The notes: generated from the letters alone by a model not told the origin. DNA of 27,651 bases from Phascolarctobacterium sp. (GCA_020024105.1 JAHHUH010000023.1:1-27651), one strand, 5' to 3'. Counted from the stretch's first letter, positions 16,401 to 24,915 are shown. Made by a program: numbers and translations.

Positions 16401-17186
16401 CATCCCCGGCTTGAATAAATCCTTGAACTGGTGACAGGCGCTCTGAACATTCTCATGGTCCCGCTTACTAAAACGCAGCTTGACAAAAATACCATTGGTT
16501 TCGTCAGCCACATTAAAGGTCAGCATAATATCACCCGTACGCAGCTCCTTTTCGTCAAAGGTAGTCAGCTTACCATCCTTATCCAGGGACTTGACAAAGT
16601 TACCCTCAATAACGACGCGGTTCTCCTCTTCAATAATACTATCCAAGGGGCGAACCTTTCCCTTGACCTTCTTACCCCAAAGATGGCCATCAGTATGGTC
16701 AGCATTACCATAGAGCAGGTTATAAGCCTTCTCATAGGCCTCATCCCTCACCACAGGCTCCGGTTCACAGTAGGGCGGCTCCGGTTGTTGGTCCTCACCG
16801 ATTTCCATAGCAGGTGGCTCCTCCGGTAAAGGAATATCCTCATCCAGATAAGGCTCCCCACAACAGCCGCTAATTTCTACCTCCGGCATTTGTTCCTGCA
16901 CTACCTTGGGCACTTCGCATTTCTGGCTGTCACCATCGCAAATAAAATCCACCTGCTGCAAAGAAAAAGCGGAGGCCAATTTCTCAGCCGCCGCTTGTAA
17001 AAGACCCTCGGTCAAATGAGCGGTACAGGCAAAATGCACCTCCCATAAGCAAGCCGATTCATCAATGCAGATTTGGTTAATATGCAATAGCTTCAGCTGC
17101 ATTAATTCAGTTGAAGAAAAAGCTTGTCCGGCTAGGAAATTATAAAATTTCTCCTTATCCGGAATCATACAATACTTAGCCTGCAT
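13455..17186 (-). CDS. polC: DNA polymerase III alpha subunit, PolC type, without exonuclease domain
   Basis: 1243-residue replicative polymerase. Order: N-terminal domain (1-85); acidic Pro/Glu-rich linker (about 90-150); OB domain (about 190-290); PHP domain from about 300 (HCHTKMS near 307, ITDHGVVQAFP, GSACEAGE, CDVHYLNPED); Cys4 zinc site CPECKYSQFF...CPHCG (about 705-735); palm with catalytic PDIDLNFSG (about 750) and KLDILGHDDP (about 885); C-terminal tail QINLF, a beta-clamp-binding motif. Bacillus subtilis PolC is 1437 residues. The difference of about 190 is the DEDD exonuclease normally inserted in the PHP domain: here FGMEGYLISDRDFDAID runs within about 25 residues straight into IRSYHIIILAKN. 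About ten extra residues follow the catalytic PDIDLNFSG. AAAGGA precedes the ATG at 17184-17186. The MgtC-family gene lies 23 bp upstream. Confidence 0.96.
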   Translation of the reverse strand: MQAKYCMIPDKEKFYNFLAGQAFSSTELMQLKLLHINQICIDESACLWEVHFACTAHLTEGLLQAAAEKLASAFSLQQVDFICDGDSQKCEVPKVVQEQMPEVEISGCCGEPYLDEDIPLPEEPPAMEIGEDQQPEPPYCEPEPVVRDEAYEKAYNLLYGNADHTDGHLWGKKVKGKVRPLDSIIEEENRVVIEGNFVKSLDKDGKLTTFDEKELRTGDIMLTFNVADETNGIFVKLRFSKRDHENVQSACHQFKDLFKPGMRLRILGNVAPDSFRFNEMTMTPQGIMKVDVPEREDKAEVKRVELHCHTKMSKMDAVTPMEDLVKKAIKWGHKALAITDHGVVQAFPFCYDAAEGSDLKLIFGMEGYLISDRDFDAIDMEQEGSEDLKKKVSKKIRSYHIIILAKNETGLRNLYKLVTISHLRYLNRRPLLPRQVIEEHREGLILGSACEAGELYTAIRAGASQDVLEEVASFYDYLEIQPTGNNMFLVRENQCTVKDLENNNKKIYELGKKMGKMTVATCDVHYLNPEDAKLRAILQAGQNYRDADLQPPLYYRTTEEMLAEFQYLGKEAAYEVCVTNTNKVADMVEKIKPVPDRDQLYSPTIPGAEDAVKNLTYKKAHEWYGDKLPQIVEDRLKMELDAIIGNGFSVLYYIAHKLVKHSLDRGYLVGSRGSVGSSVVATMLDITEVNALKPHYRCPECKYSQFFVNNEVDSGFDLPPKNCPHCGAPMVRDGHDIPFAVFLGFHGDKVPDIDLNFSGGIDPDDALAMSDQSVAHKYTEELFGRDNVCRAGTISTIANKTAIGYISKYYADRNIHAHPAKIASLVEGLAGVKRTTGQHPGGIMVVPRNMDIHYITPMNRPADDKNETTITTHYDYHSINDRLVKLDILGHDDPMVLKMLEKYLKETYDPAFDPKDIPVGDEETMRIFQDTKSLGVTPEQIGSEVGTFGIPECGTAFVRQMIKDVQPKKFSEVVRVSGYSHGTDVWLNNAQDLIKEGKPVAETISTRDDVMTHLISKGVDPSLAFKTMEHVRKGKAAKKGLEPQMLEAMKKANIPQWYIDSCEKVQYLFPKAHAVAYVLMAYRIAYCKVHHPKEFYAAYFTVRASDFDYIHVCRGLHYIKNFIKNVYQQGFKASVTDKSTATYLELANEMLERGFIFEKLDLYKSHPTKFLITEKGLIPPLASLGGVGASAALAIAAARDPKLPFISQEDLRMRAGIGKSVIERLAEVGALGDLPETNQINLF

Positions 17187-17209
17187 CTTCTGTCCTTTCA
17201 GTATTGCGC

Positions 17210-17914
17210 TCAGGCATTTTCCAGAGTTATTACTCCGTCAATTCTCTGCAGACCGCGCATAATTTCTGTCAGATCCATGCCTCTTTCAACCTTGACGTAG
17301 AGCTCTAAGACAAGATTGTTTTTCTCTCGATCAGTTTTAATATTCATCGTCTTGATACGAACACCCTTACTGGCCAGATAGCCGGTAATACTAGTAATTA
17401 CCCCAGAATTATTTTTTGCACTAATACGTATAAAACGTCTTTCACTGCGATTATTACCAGCAAAGCGTTTTTCCCAGCTATGGAAGGTGACCAGGGTAAC
17501 CATGGTCAAAATAGTAGCTACTGTAGCCAAAAGCAGCATACCGCTACCTACGGCTAAGCCTATCGCAGATACCATCCAGAGGCTGGCCGCCGTAGTCAGG
17601 CCACGAATCGTCAAGCCCTCGTGGAGAATGGTACCAGCACCTAAAAAACCGATGCCACTGACTACCTGAGCCGCAATGCGGGCCGTATCACGACGTGTTC
17701 CTACGTCCTCAACTGCCGTAACACCATCAAAGCCGTAAATAGACACCAGCATGAACAGGGTCGAGCCCACACATACAAGAATATGCGTTCTAAAGCCGGC
17801 CGGTCTATCACCGCTGCCACGTTCCAGTCCTACGATACCACCTAAAACGGCAGCCACCAGCAGGCGCAGAATCATAGTAACCTCTAAGGGTGAAATCCAA
17901 GGTATTTCAAACAT
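17210..17914 (-). CDS. MgtC/SapB family membrane protein
   Basis: 234-residue inner-membrane protein. LRLLVAAVLGGIVGLERG (about 18-35) with RPAGFRTHILVCVGSTLFML is the MgtC/SapB signature, followed by two or three further membrane segments up to about 145. The C-terminal cytosolic part (about 155-234) looks like an ACT-like domain. Family members are linked to growth in low Mg2+ or acid, and in some species modulate the F-type ATP synthase; no transport role is proven. The start is the ATG at 17912-17914 with GAGGTG 7 nt upstream; the GTG two codons before overlaps that site. It sits between proS and polC on the same strand. Confidence 0.9.
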   Translation of the reverse strand: MFEIPWISPLEVTMILRLLVAAVLGGIVGLERGSGDRPAGFRTHILVCVGSTLFMLVSIYGFDGVTAVEDVGTRRDTARIAAQVVSGIGFLGAGTILHEGLTIRGLTTAASLWMVSAIGLAVGSGMLLLATVATILTMVTLVTFHSWEKRFAGNNRSERRFIRISAKNNSGVITSITGYLASKGVRIKTMNIKTDREKNNLVLELYVKVERGMDLTEIMRGLQRIDGVITLENA

Positions 17915-17980
17915 AGGCACACACCTCTATCTCCAGCTGGTCAACAGCATAACTCTATTGAACCAGCCTTCTCAAGTCTC

Positions 17981-19690
17981 TTACAGAGCTTGCAGCCATT
18001 CCTTAATTGCTGCAACATAATCTTCAGTTACAGGCAGCATTCTTACCTCACCGGTACGACGGGCCTTAACTTCGATGTTACCAGCTGCTAAGGTCTTAGG
18101 ACCAACAACTACACGTAAGGGATAGCCGATTAAATCAGCATCTTTAAATTTAACGCCAGGACGCTCATTACGATCATCAATAACAACCTCAACACCGGCC
18201 TTACGCAGATTTTCGTAAATTTCCTCTGCCTTTGCAGTGGATTCTGCATCCTTGGTATTAACAGGTACGACAACTACATGGAAGGGAGCAATAGCTACAG
18301 GCCAGATCATACCGTCCTTATCGTTATTCTGCTCAATGGTAGCAGCCATGGTACGGCTGACACCAATACCGTAGCAGCCCATAACCATAGGATTCTCCTT
18401 ACCATTTTCATCTAAGTAGGTAGCGTTCATAGCCTTGCTGTATTTGGTAAACAGTTTAAATACCTGGCCAACCTCAATACCGCGGGCCTTGCTTACCTTA
18501 CCACCACAGTGGGGGCAGGGATCACCAGCCTGAATAAGGCGGATATCAGTAACAATACTGGGCTTAAAGTCACGACCTGGGTTAACATTAATCATGTGAT
18601 AGCCCTCTTCATTAGCACCACAGCAAACATTATGCATTTCCATAACGCTCTGGTCCACAACCACGGTAGCCTTGTCCAAATCAATACCTACAGGACCCAT
18701 ATAACCGCCAACGGTACCAGCCTTAGCCAAGGATTCCTCAGCAGCCATTTCTACTTCGGTTGCGCCTACAGCATTAATTACCTTAACCTCATTAACCTCA
18801 TGGTCACCACGTACAAAGCAGAGGATAAGTCCCTTATCACTATCATAGGCAACAGCCTTAACAGATTTCTCTACGGGAAGCTTCAGGAACTCACAAACCT
18901 CAGCAATGGTTTTGCAATGGGGGGTTTCCACCTTTTCCAAAGGCAATGCTGCTTCGTCTGCAGTCTTAATGGTGTGGAGTTCAGCCTTTTCTACGTTAGC
19001 TGCATAATCGCAATCATTGCAGTATACTATTTCTGCTTCACCACTATCTGCAATTACCATAAATTCATGGCTGCCGCTACCACCAATAGCACCGCTATCT
19101 GCTTCTACAGGGCGGAATTTCAAGCCGCAGCGATTAAATACGCGAGTATAGGCATCATACATAGTTTTATAAGCAACATCCAGACCTGCTTCATCACGGT
19201 CGAAGGAATAACCATCCTCCATGATAAAGTCACGGCTACGCATCAAGCCAAAACGAGGACGACGTTCATCACGGAACTTATCCTGAATCTGGTATACATG
19301 CAAAGGTAATTGACGATAGGAGCGTACATCACCCTTAATCAAGGTAGTAACCATTTCTTCATGAGTGGGACCCAAGCAGTATTCACGGTTATGACGATCC
19401 TTCAAACGAATCATCTCTGCGCCATAGGCACCCCAACGGCCACTCTCCTGCCAAATTTCTGCCGGCTGCATGATGGGCATCATAATTTCCTGTGCACCAC
19501 TGGCATCCATTTCCTCACGAACAATGTTTTCAATTTTTTTCAAAACACGCCATGCCATGGGCAAGTAGCTATACATACCACCGGTAGATTTACGCATAAA
19601 GCCTGCACGTAATAATAACTGGTGGCTGACAACCTCTGCTTCCGCAGGTACATCACGCAAAGTGGGTACTAACATTTTAGAAAATCTCAT
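17981..19690 (-). CDS. proS: Proline--tRNA ligase (bacterial type with editing insertion)
   Basis: 569 residues, the usual size of bacterial-type ProRS. Class II motifs are present: motif 2 KFRDERRPRFGLMRSRDF near 137-155, and motif 3 MGCYGIGVSRTMAA near 435-450. The YbaK-like editing insertion that deacylates Ala-tRNAPro lies between them (about 225-400). The C-terminal anticodon-binding domain begins with PFHVVVVPVN. The ATG at 19688-19690 overlaps the ispG stop by 3 nt (TGA within ATGA), implying translational coupling. Confidence 0.97.
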   Translation of the reverse strand: MRFSKMLVPTLRDVPAEAEVVSHQLLLRAGFMRKSTGGMYSYLPMAWRVLKKIENIVREEMDASGAQEIMMPIMQPAEIWQESGRWGAYGAEMIRLKDRHNREYCLGPTHEEMVTTLIKGDVRSYRQLPLHVYQIQDKFRDERRPRFGLMRSRDFIMEDGYSFDRDEAGLDVAYKTMYDAYTRVFNRCGLKFRPVEADSGAIGGSGSHEFMVIADSGEAEIVYCNDCDYAANVEKAELHTIKTADEAALPLEKVETPHCKTIAEVCEFLKLPVEKSVKAVAYDSDKGLILCFVRGDHEVNEVKVINAVGATEVEMAAEESLAKAGTVGGYMGPVGIDLDKATVVVDQSVMEMHNVCCGANEEGYHMINVNPGRDFKPSIVTDIRLIQAGDPCPHCGGKVSKARGIEVGQVFKLFTKYSKAMNATYLDENGKENPMVMGCYGIGVSRTMAATIEQNNDKDGMIWPVAIAPFHVVVVPVNTKDAESTAKAEEIYENLRKAGVEVVIDDRNERPGVKFKDADLIGYPLRVVVGPKTLAAGNIEVKARRTGEVRMLPVTEDYVAAIKEWLQAL

Positions 19691-20763
19691 TTTTGGGATA
19701 CCTTCCTCTCAAGTAAAATTTTATCAATTTCTGCATATAATTCATCAACGAGCTGGTCCTCCGGCACCTTCTTCAGAACCTTACCCTTGCGGAAAATAAG
19801 TCCTTCATTAATACCACCAGCAATACCAACATCTGCTTCTCTAGCCTCTCCAGGTCCATTAACTACACAGCCCATAACAGCCACAGTAATGGAATCCTCT
19901 ATTCCAGCTAAACGATGTTCCACTTCTAAAGCCAATTTTTCCAGATTAATCTTAGTTCGACCACAGGTAGGACAGGAAATCAGGGTAGGACCATGCTCCC
20001 GCAATCCTAGGGACTTAAGAATATCGTAGGCCACCTGTACTTCCCGCACCGGGTCACCGGTCAAGGAAACTCGAATGGTATCGCCTATTTCCTCGGCAAG
20101 CAGAGTACCAACACCAACAGCGGATTTGATAATACCACTATTCACCGTACCCGCCTCTGTAACACCTACATGAAGGGGATAATCACACTGAGATGCCATT
20201 AAACGGTACGCCGCAATAGTCAAGGGCACGTCATGCGCCTTAAGTGAAATCTTAATATTACGGTAATCCATAGCCTCTAAAATACGGATATGACGCCAAG
20301 CCGCCTCAACTAGGGCCTCCGGCGTAGGATGACCGTATTTTTCCAGTAAATCCTTGGGCAGGGAACCGGCATTTACACCAATGCGTAAGGGAATAGCTCT
20401 CTTTTTGGCAGCCTCAACCACGGCAGCAACTCTATCATTACCACCAATGTTGCCAGGATTAATGCGCAGGCCATGAACTCCGGCATCAATAGCGGCCAAA
20501 GCCAGACGATAATCAAAGTGGATATCGGCAATAACGGGAATGGGGCTTTCCTTACAAATAGTCTTCAAACCCTCCGCCGCCGGCATATCCGGAACTGCAC
20601 AGCGGATAATATCACAGCCTGCCTCAGCCAAGCGCTTAATCTGAGCTAAGGTAGCAGCTGCATCGTCTGTGCGGGTATTAGTCATGGATTGGACGGAAAT
20701 AGGCGCTCCACCACCTATCTTCACCCCGCCTAAATTTAACTGGCGGGTCTGTCTACGTTCCAC
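19687..20763 (-). CDS. ispG: 4-hydroxy-3-methylbut-2-en-1-yl diphosphate synthase
   Basis: 358-residue [4Fe-4S] enzyme that converts MEcPP to HMBPP in the MEP isoprenoid pathway and needs two electrons from ferredoxin or flavodoxin. The TIM-barrel half begins SVQSMTNTRTDD. The cluster cysteines are in SCPTCGRTKINLE and MGCVVNGPGEARE near the C-terminus. The start is placed at the GTG at 20761-20763 because AGAGGTG lies 6 nt upstream, overlapping the rseP stop; a GTG three codons earlier is part of that ribosome site. dxr, the committed pathway step, lies two genes upstream and a ferredoxin gene further up the same block. Confidence 0.96.
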   Translation of the reverse strand: MERRQTRQLNLGGVKIGGGAPISVQSMTNTRTDDAAATLAQIKRLAEAGCDIIRCAVPDMPAAEGLKTICKESPIPVIADIHFDYRLALAAIDAGVHGLRINPGNIGGNDRVAAVVEAAKKRAIPLRIGVNAGSLPKDLLEKYGHPTPEALVEAAWRHIRILEAMDYRNIKISLKAHDVPLTIAAYRLMASQCDYPLHVGVTEAGTVNSGIIKSAVGVGTLLAEEIGDTIRVSLTGDPVREVQVAYDILKSLGLREHGPTLISCPTCGRTKINLEKLALEVEHRLAGIEDSITVAVMGCVVNGPGEAREADVGIAGGINEGLIFRKGKVLKKVPEDQLVDELYAEIDKILLERKVSQK

Positions 20764-20775
20764 AAGCGTCACCTC

Positions 20776-21792
20776 TTAACGTGTAATATCTTTAAAAGTA
20801 GTAAATACAGTAATAGCTAAAATCAACACCACGCCCACGGTCTGGATATATTCCATAGCCTTAGGCGGCAAGGGCTTACCTCTTACAGCTTCATAAACTA
20901 AAAGTACAAAATGACCACCATCCAGAGCCGGTAAGGGCAACAGGTTAATCACACCCAGGTTAATACTGAGAAAGGCCACAAAATTCAACAGCGGCAGAAT
21001 CCCCTGTTCAGCAACCTCACCTGCCATCTGGGCCACCCCAATAGGACCGGAAAGGTCAGCAGTACCACTACCCATAACAATCCGCTGCAGACCGTCAAGC
21101 ATAGCCACAATCACATAACCCGTATATTCAAAGCCTAAACGGATGGAATCCACTACTCCTGCCTTCTCACGAATGATTTGGGGAGAAATACCAATCAGAG
21201 GACGTCCCAGCTCTTCATTATATTCAGGCATCATATGATAAGTTTTTACCACACCCTCGTGTTCTGCAGTCAGGACAACTTCCTTAGCACCGTTGGCACG
21301 AAGTGTACCTACTACATCATTCCAGGTGGCTACCTTTTCATTATTGATAGTCAGAATACGGTCTCCCACACGTAAGCCGGCATTATCAGCCGCCTTATGC
21401 TCTACGACCGTACCTAGAATAGGCTCATCAACTACTCTTTCCATGCCGTCAAACATAAAAATTCCCGAAAAAAGAATAACCGGTAAAATAAAATTCATTA
21501 AAGCACCGGCCAGGATAACCAGCATACGGGCCGGAATGGATTTAGAATTAAATCCGTTTTCATCCGCCGGTTCATCAGGATCCATACCGGCAATTTTATT
21601 ATAACCACCCAAGGGAATAGCCCTTAGGCTGTACATGGTTTCACCCTCCTGCTGCTGATAAATTTTCGGTCCAAAGCCGATGGCAAATTCATCAACACGC
21701 ATTCCCGTCATTTTCGCAGTAATAAAATGACCAAATTCATGGACGGTTACTAAAACACCAAAAACGAAAATAGCGGCTAAAATCGTTAACAA
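20776..21792 (-). CDS. rseP: RIP metalloprotease RseP (site-2 protease)
   Basis: 338-residue polytopic membrane zinc protease that cuts membrane-embedded substrates such as anti-sigma factors and signal-peptide remnants. HEFGH (residues 18-22) lies in the first membrane helix. The second metal site is in NLLPLPALDGGH near residue 290. One PDZ domain sits between (about 110-190, VGDRILTINNEKV). The start is TTG at 21790-21792 with AGAGGGGG upstream; no ATG is better placed, as the HEFGH helix begins at once. It lies 36 bp after dxr. Confidence 0.95.
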   Translation of the reverse strand: MLTILAAIFVFGVLVTVHEFGHFITAKMTGMRVDEFAIGFGPKIYQQQEGETMYSLRAIPLGGYNKIAGMDPDEPADENGFNSKSIPARMLVILAGALMNFILPVILFSGIFMFDGMERVVDEPILGTVVEHKAADNAGLRVGDRILTINNEKVATWNDVVGTLRANGAKEVVLTAEHEGVVKTYHMMPEYNEELGRPLIGISPQIIREKAGVVDSIRLGFEYTGYVIVAMLDGLQRIVMGSGTADLSGPIGVAQMAGEVAEQGILPLLNFVAFLSINLGVINLLPLPALDGGHFVLLVYEAVRGKPLPPKAMEYIQTVGVVLILAITVFTTFKDITR

Positions 21793-21828
21793 GCTCTTGC
21801 CCCCTCTCTTTTATACAACACGCCTGTC

Positions 21829-22980
21829 TTATAGACTGCGAATAATAGCTTGAGCTGCCTGACGCGCTGAGGCATCAGCTGCTTCAATATCTTCAATAGT
21901 CGGTCGGCTGATATTAACATGAGCCGCCGTTACTTTTTCTGTAATATAGGGAATATCCAAATATTTAATTTTATTATCTAAGAAAGCATACACTGCTTCT
22001 TCATTAGCAGCGTTAAATGCACAAGGCAGGGTACCACCAGCTTTACCACACTCCACAGCAATACGCAGAGATGGAAAAGCCTCAGTATCAGGTGCTTCAA
22101 AGGTCATCTGAGCTACCTTGAGCAAATCTAACTGTTCAAAGTACTGGTGGTAACGACAGGGATAGCTAAGCGCATACTGAATGGGTAAGCGCATATCCGG
22201 TGCTCCCATTTGAGCAATCACACTACCATCACAAAATTCCACCAGAGAATGGACTATGCTTTGTGGATGTACTACTACATCAATCTGCTCGTAAGGAACG
22301 TCAAAGAGCCAATGTGCCTCCATAACCTCCAGACCCTTATTAGCCAAAGTTGAGGAATCCACGGTAATCTTACGGCCCATGGACCAGTTGGGATGGTGTA
22401 GGCACTGCTCCAAGGTTACCTGCTCCAGCTCACTATGTTTGCTGCCTCTAAAGGGACCTCCGCTGGCAGTAATGATTAAACGCTTTACCTCATTCTTTCT
22501 GCCGCCCTGCAGAGCCTGAAAAATAGCACTATGCTCGCTATCTACCGGAGTAAGACCAACACCCTTTTGCGCTACTGCTTCCATAACCAGGCTACCAGCA
22601 GCAACCAGTGTTTCTTTATTTGCCAAAGCAATATTCTTACCGCAATTAATTGCTGCCATGGTCGGGCGCAGTCCTGCATAACCTACCATGGAGGCCAGTA
22701 CTGTATCAACTCCTTCATAGGTAGCAGCCGTCAGCAGCCCCTCTTCTCCGGAGAGAATTTCAGTTTTGCCATGATAACGTGCTGCCAGACGAGCTGCGGC
22801 TGTTTTATCAGAAAGTACAGCAAAATCCGGCTCAAATTGCTTAATCTGCTCCTCTAAAAGCTCATCACTGGTATGAGCGGCTAAGACCTTTATTTTGAGT
22901 TTATCGGGATTGGCCGCTACCACCTCTAAGGTCTGACGACCGATGGAACCGGTACTACCCAACAAAGAAATATTCTTCAT
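21829..22980 (-). CDS. dxr: 1-deoxy-D-xylulose 5-phosphate reductoisomerase
   Basis: 383-residue NADPH-dependent enzyme that makes MEP from DXP. The nucleotide loop GSTGSIGRQTLE is at the N-terminus. LANKETLVAAG is followed by the metal and substrate motif TPVDSEHSAIFQ (about 148-159), then the mobile-loop region HPNWSMGRKITVDSSTL (about 195-215). The start is the ATG at 22978-22980, 9 nt after AAGGAG; a TTG one codon upstream is possible. It is followed by rseP and ispG, as is common in Firmicutes. Confidence 0.97.
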   Translation of the reverse strand: MKNISLLGSTGSIGRQTLEVVAANPDKLKIKVLAAHTSDELLEEQIKQFEPDFAVLSDKTAAARLAARYHGKTEILSGEEGLLTAATYEGVDTVLASMVGYAGLRPTMAAINCGKNIALANKETLVAAGSLVMEAVAQKGVGLTPVDSEHSAIFQALQGGRKNEVKRLIITASGGPFRGSKHSELEQVTLEQCLHHPNWSMGRKITVDSSTLANKGLEVMEAHWLFDVPYEQIDVVVHPQSIVHSLVEFCDGSVIAQMGAPDMRLPIQYALSYPCRYHQYFEQLDLLKVAQMTFEAPDTEAFPSLRIAVECGKAGGTLPCAFNAANEEAVYAFLDNKIKYLDIPYITEKVTAAHVNISRPTIEDIEAADASARQAAQAIIRSL

Positions 22981-22993
22981 CAACTACAGCTCC

Positions 22994-23857
22994 TTAAAAA
23001 ATACTCATAATAGTCAACAGATAGTAGGTAATCGGAGCGGTAAACAGCAGGCTGTCAAAGCGGTCCAACACGCCACCATGACCGGGAAAGAGCTTACCAG
23101 AATCCTTCACCTCAAAGGAACGCTTCAAAATGGATTCCACCAGATCGCCCAGCGGTGCTGCAAAAGCTATCCCCAGGCTCATCACTACAGCCTTCCACAG
23201 GGGAATGCCCAAGCAGATAATGTCCAGAGCCAACACTACCATAAAGCAGCCGACGAAGCCCGCCGTAGCACCCTCAAAGGTTTTTTTAGGACTGACGCTA
23301 CAGAAGGGAGTGTGTCCAAAGAAACGACCAAAAAAATAAGCAAAAATATCACTAGCCCAAGTACCAAAAAGGACAATCCACAACGTAAGCTCACCAAAAT
23401 GAAAAACACGGAAGCCCAAATCGATATGAGGACCTAAGTATAGAGAACGCAACAGAATAACATGTGCAAAAAGTAGACCACAGTACAGCATCCCCATAAT
23501 GGATAGAGCCGTATCGCTAGCCCACTCCTCACCTACATAATGACAATGACGGTACAAGCCTTCAATTACAATAAAAATCAGGAAAAGAGCCGTAATCATA
23601 GTCAAAAAAGCCATGATAAAAACTTCCTCCAGCTCAAAGTAATAGCCCAGTGCCGCCACACCAGTCAAAAGCAAGGAACCTAGTCCTGAAGTCAAGTAGT
23701 AGGCCTTCCTTCCCTTGGCTGCTACAATCTGGTGAAATTCCCACCAACCAATAACGGATAAAAGCAGTACAACTGCAGCAAAGAGCCAACCACCCTGGGT
23801 GATAATATAAGCCGCCAATACGATGCCCACTGCACCGGTAATAATTCTAGTTAACAT
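22994..23857 (-). CDS. cdsA: Phosphatidate cytidylyltransferase (CDP-DAG synthase)
   Basis: 287-residue membrane protein with about eight hydrophobic segments. It joins CTP and phosphatidic acid to give CDP-diacylglycerol, the precursor of most membrane phospholipids. The family signature is near the C-terminus: SILKRSFEVKDSGK then PGHGGVLDRFDS (about 235-270), with VSPKKTFEG before it. The ATG at 23855-23857 has GAGGAG upstream. There are only 10 bp between the uppS stop and this start. Confidence 0.96.
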   Translation of the reverse strand: MLTRIITGAVGIVLAAYIITQGGWLFAAVVLLLSVIGWWEFHQIVAAKGRKAYYLTSGLGSLLLTGVAALGYYFELEEVFIMAFLTMITALFLIFIVIEGLYRHCHYVGEEWASDTALSIMGMLYCGLLFAHVILLRSLYLGPHIDLGFRVFHFGELTLWIVLFGTWASDIFAYFFGRFFGHTPFCSVSPKKTFEGATAGFVGCFMVVLALDIICLGIPLWKAVVMSLGIAFAAPLGDLVESILKRSFEVKDSGKLFPGHGGVLDRFDSLLFTAPITYYLLTIMSIF

Positions 23858-23867
23858 AAACTACTCC

Positions 23868-24656
23868 TCACTTACTAATCAGGCCGCCAAAACGTCGTTC
23901 GCGTCCCTGATAGGCTAAAATAGCATCCACTAAGTGCTCCGGTGTAAAGTCCGGCCAGAACACATCGGTAATCCAAATTTCTGCATAAGCAATCTGCCAC
24001 AGGAGGAAATTACTGATACGTAAATCCCCACCGGGACGAATTAATAAATCCGGTGGTGGCAGACCACGAGTATATAAAGCATCCTCTACAACCTGTTTAT
24101 CTATATCTTCAACCTGCAGTCGTCCAGCTGCTACCTCTGCCGCCACTGTCTGAACAGCATGGAGGATTTCAGCCTGACCACCGTAGTTTATAGCCAAATT
24201 CAAAATAATGCCCGTATTATCCTTGGTTTCAGCAATGGCATGATCCATTTTCTCCTGCACCTTTGCCGGCAAACCCTCACGGGAACCAATGAAACGTACC
24301 TGAACATTATTCTCCTTAAATTCAACAATCTCATTAGTCAGATAACGGGAAAGCAGTTCCATGAGGAAATTAACCTCTGTCACGGGACGTTTCCAATTTT
24401 CAGTAGAAAAAGCATAGGCGCTAATTACCTTAATGCCCAACTTATCTGCTGCACGTACAATAGTTTTTAAGGTTTCCGCACCAGCCTGATGGCCATAGGT
24501 ACGTATTTTGCCCTGAGCTTTAGCCCAACGGCCATTACCATCCATGATGATGGCTACATGTTGAGGTATATTATTTAAATCCAGATTAGAAAGATCCATT
24601 ACAATTTCAGGTTTCGCAGTATTGACCTTTTTCTTTTGAAATAAGCCCTTAAACAC
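23868..24656 (-). CDS. uppS: Isoprenyl transferase (undecaprenyl diphosphate synthase)
   Basis: 262-residue cytosolic cis-prenyltransferase making the C55 lipid carrier for cell-wall polymers. IIMDGNGRWAK (about 36-47) carries the catalytic Asp. FSTENWKRP (about 82-92) and LIRPGGDLRISNFLLWQ (about 205-221) are intact. An N-terminal basic stretch of about 30 residues precedes the fold. It starts with GTG at 24654-24656; the ribosome site (AAAGG or GAGGG) is not well spaced, so the exact start is less sure. Confidence 0.95.
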   Translation of the reverse strand: MFKGLFQKKKVNTAKPEIVMDLSNLDLNNIPQHVAIIMDGNGRWAKAQGKIRTYGHQAGAETLKTIVRAADKLGIKVISAYAFSTENWKRPVTEVNFLMELLSRYLTNEIVEFKENNVQVRFIGSREGLPAKVQEKMDHAIAETKDNTGIILNLAINYGGQAEILHAVQTVAAEVAAGRLQVEDIDKQVVEDALYTRGLPPPDLLIRPGGDLRISNFLLWQIAYAEIWITDVFWPDFTPEHLVDAILAYQGRERRFGGLISK

Positions 24657-24701
24657 AAGCCCTCAACCTTTCGTAAAAAAATTCATACATAAACAGAAAT
24701 A

Positions 24702-24726
24702 GGCAGGCCCCCATACGGAGGCCGCC
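24702..24726 (-). terminator. Imperfect GC-rich hairpin between ferredoxin and uppS
   Basis: On the minus strand GGCGGCCTCC (24726-24717) pairs with GGGGGCCTGCC (24712-24702) with one bulge and one mismatch, around a 4-nt loop. TATTTCTGTTT follows. The T run is broken, so it may be a leaky terminator that lowers transcription into uppS, or may stabilise RNA ends. Confidence 0.45.
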
Positions 24727-24750
24727 CTTACGCTTCAATATTCTGGGGAA

Positions 24751-24915
24751 CTATTCGATGGCACCAACGGGGCAAGCTGCTGCGCATGCACCACATTCTA
24801 CGCAATCTTCACCGATTTCGTATTTACCGTCAGCTTCGCTGATAGCGCCTACAGGGCAGGTAGCCTCACAGGTACCGCAGCCAATGCAAGCGTCCTTATC
24901 GATTTTCAATGCCAT
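24751..24915 (-). CDS. 2[4Fe-4S] clostridial-type ferredoxin
   Basis: 54-residue ferredoxin, typical length for the clostridial type. The two cluster motifs are C10-x2-C13-x2-C16-x3-C20-P and C38-x2-C41-x2-C44-x3-C48-P. It carries low-potential electrons in the cytosol. The ATG at 24913-24915 follows AGGGAGGTG at 7 nt, a very strong ribosome site that suggests high expression. It lies in the same-strand block as ispG, whose enzyme needs such a donor; this link is an inference, and a general role in fermentation is equally possible. Confidence 0.95.
   Translation of the reverse strand: MALKIDKDACIGCGTCEATCPVGAISEADGKYEIGEDCVECGACAAACPVGAIE

Noticed and set aside
18509..19309. 266-codon open frame on the plus strand opposite proS
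   Set aside because: It is antisense to a strongly conserved proS, has low-complexity composition and no ribosome site. It is a shadow of proS codon use.
24657..24750. Separate promoter for uppS after the GC-rich hairpin
   Set aside because: The stretch is AT-rich but no -35/-10 pair at acceptable spacing stood out.
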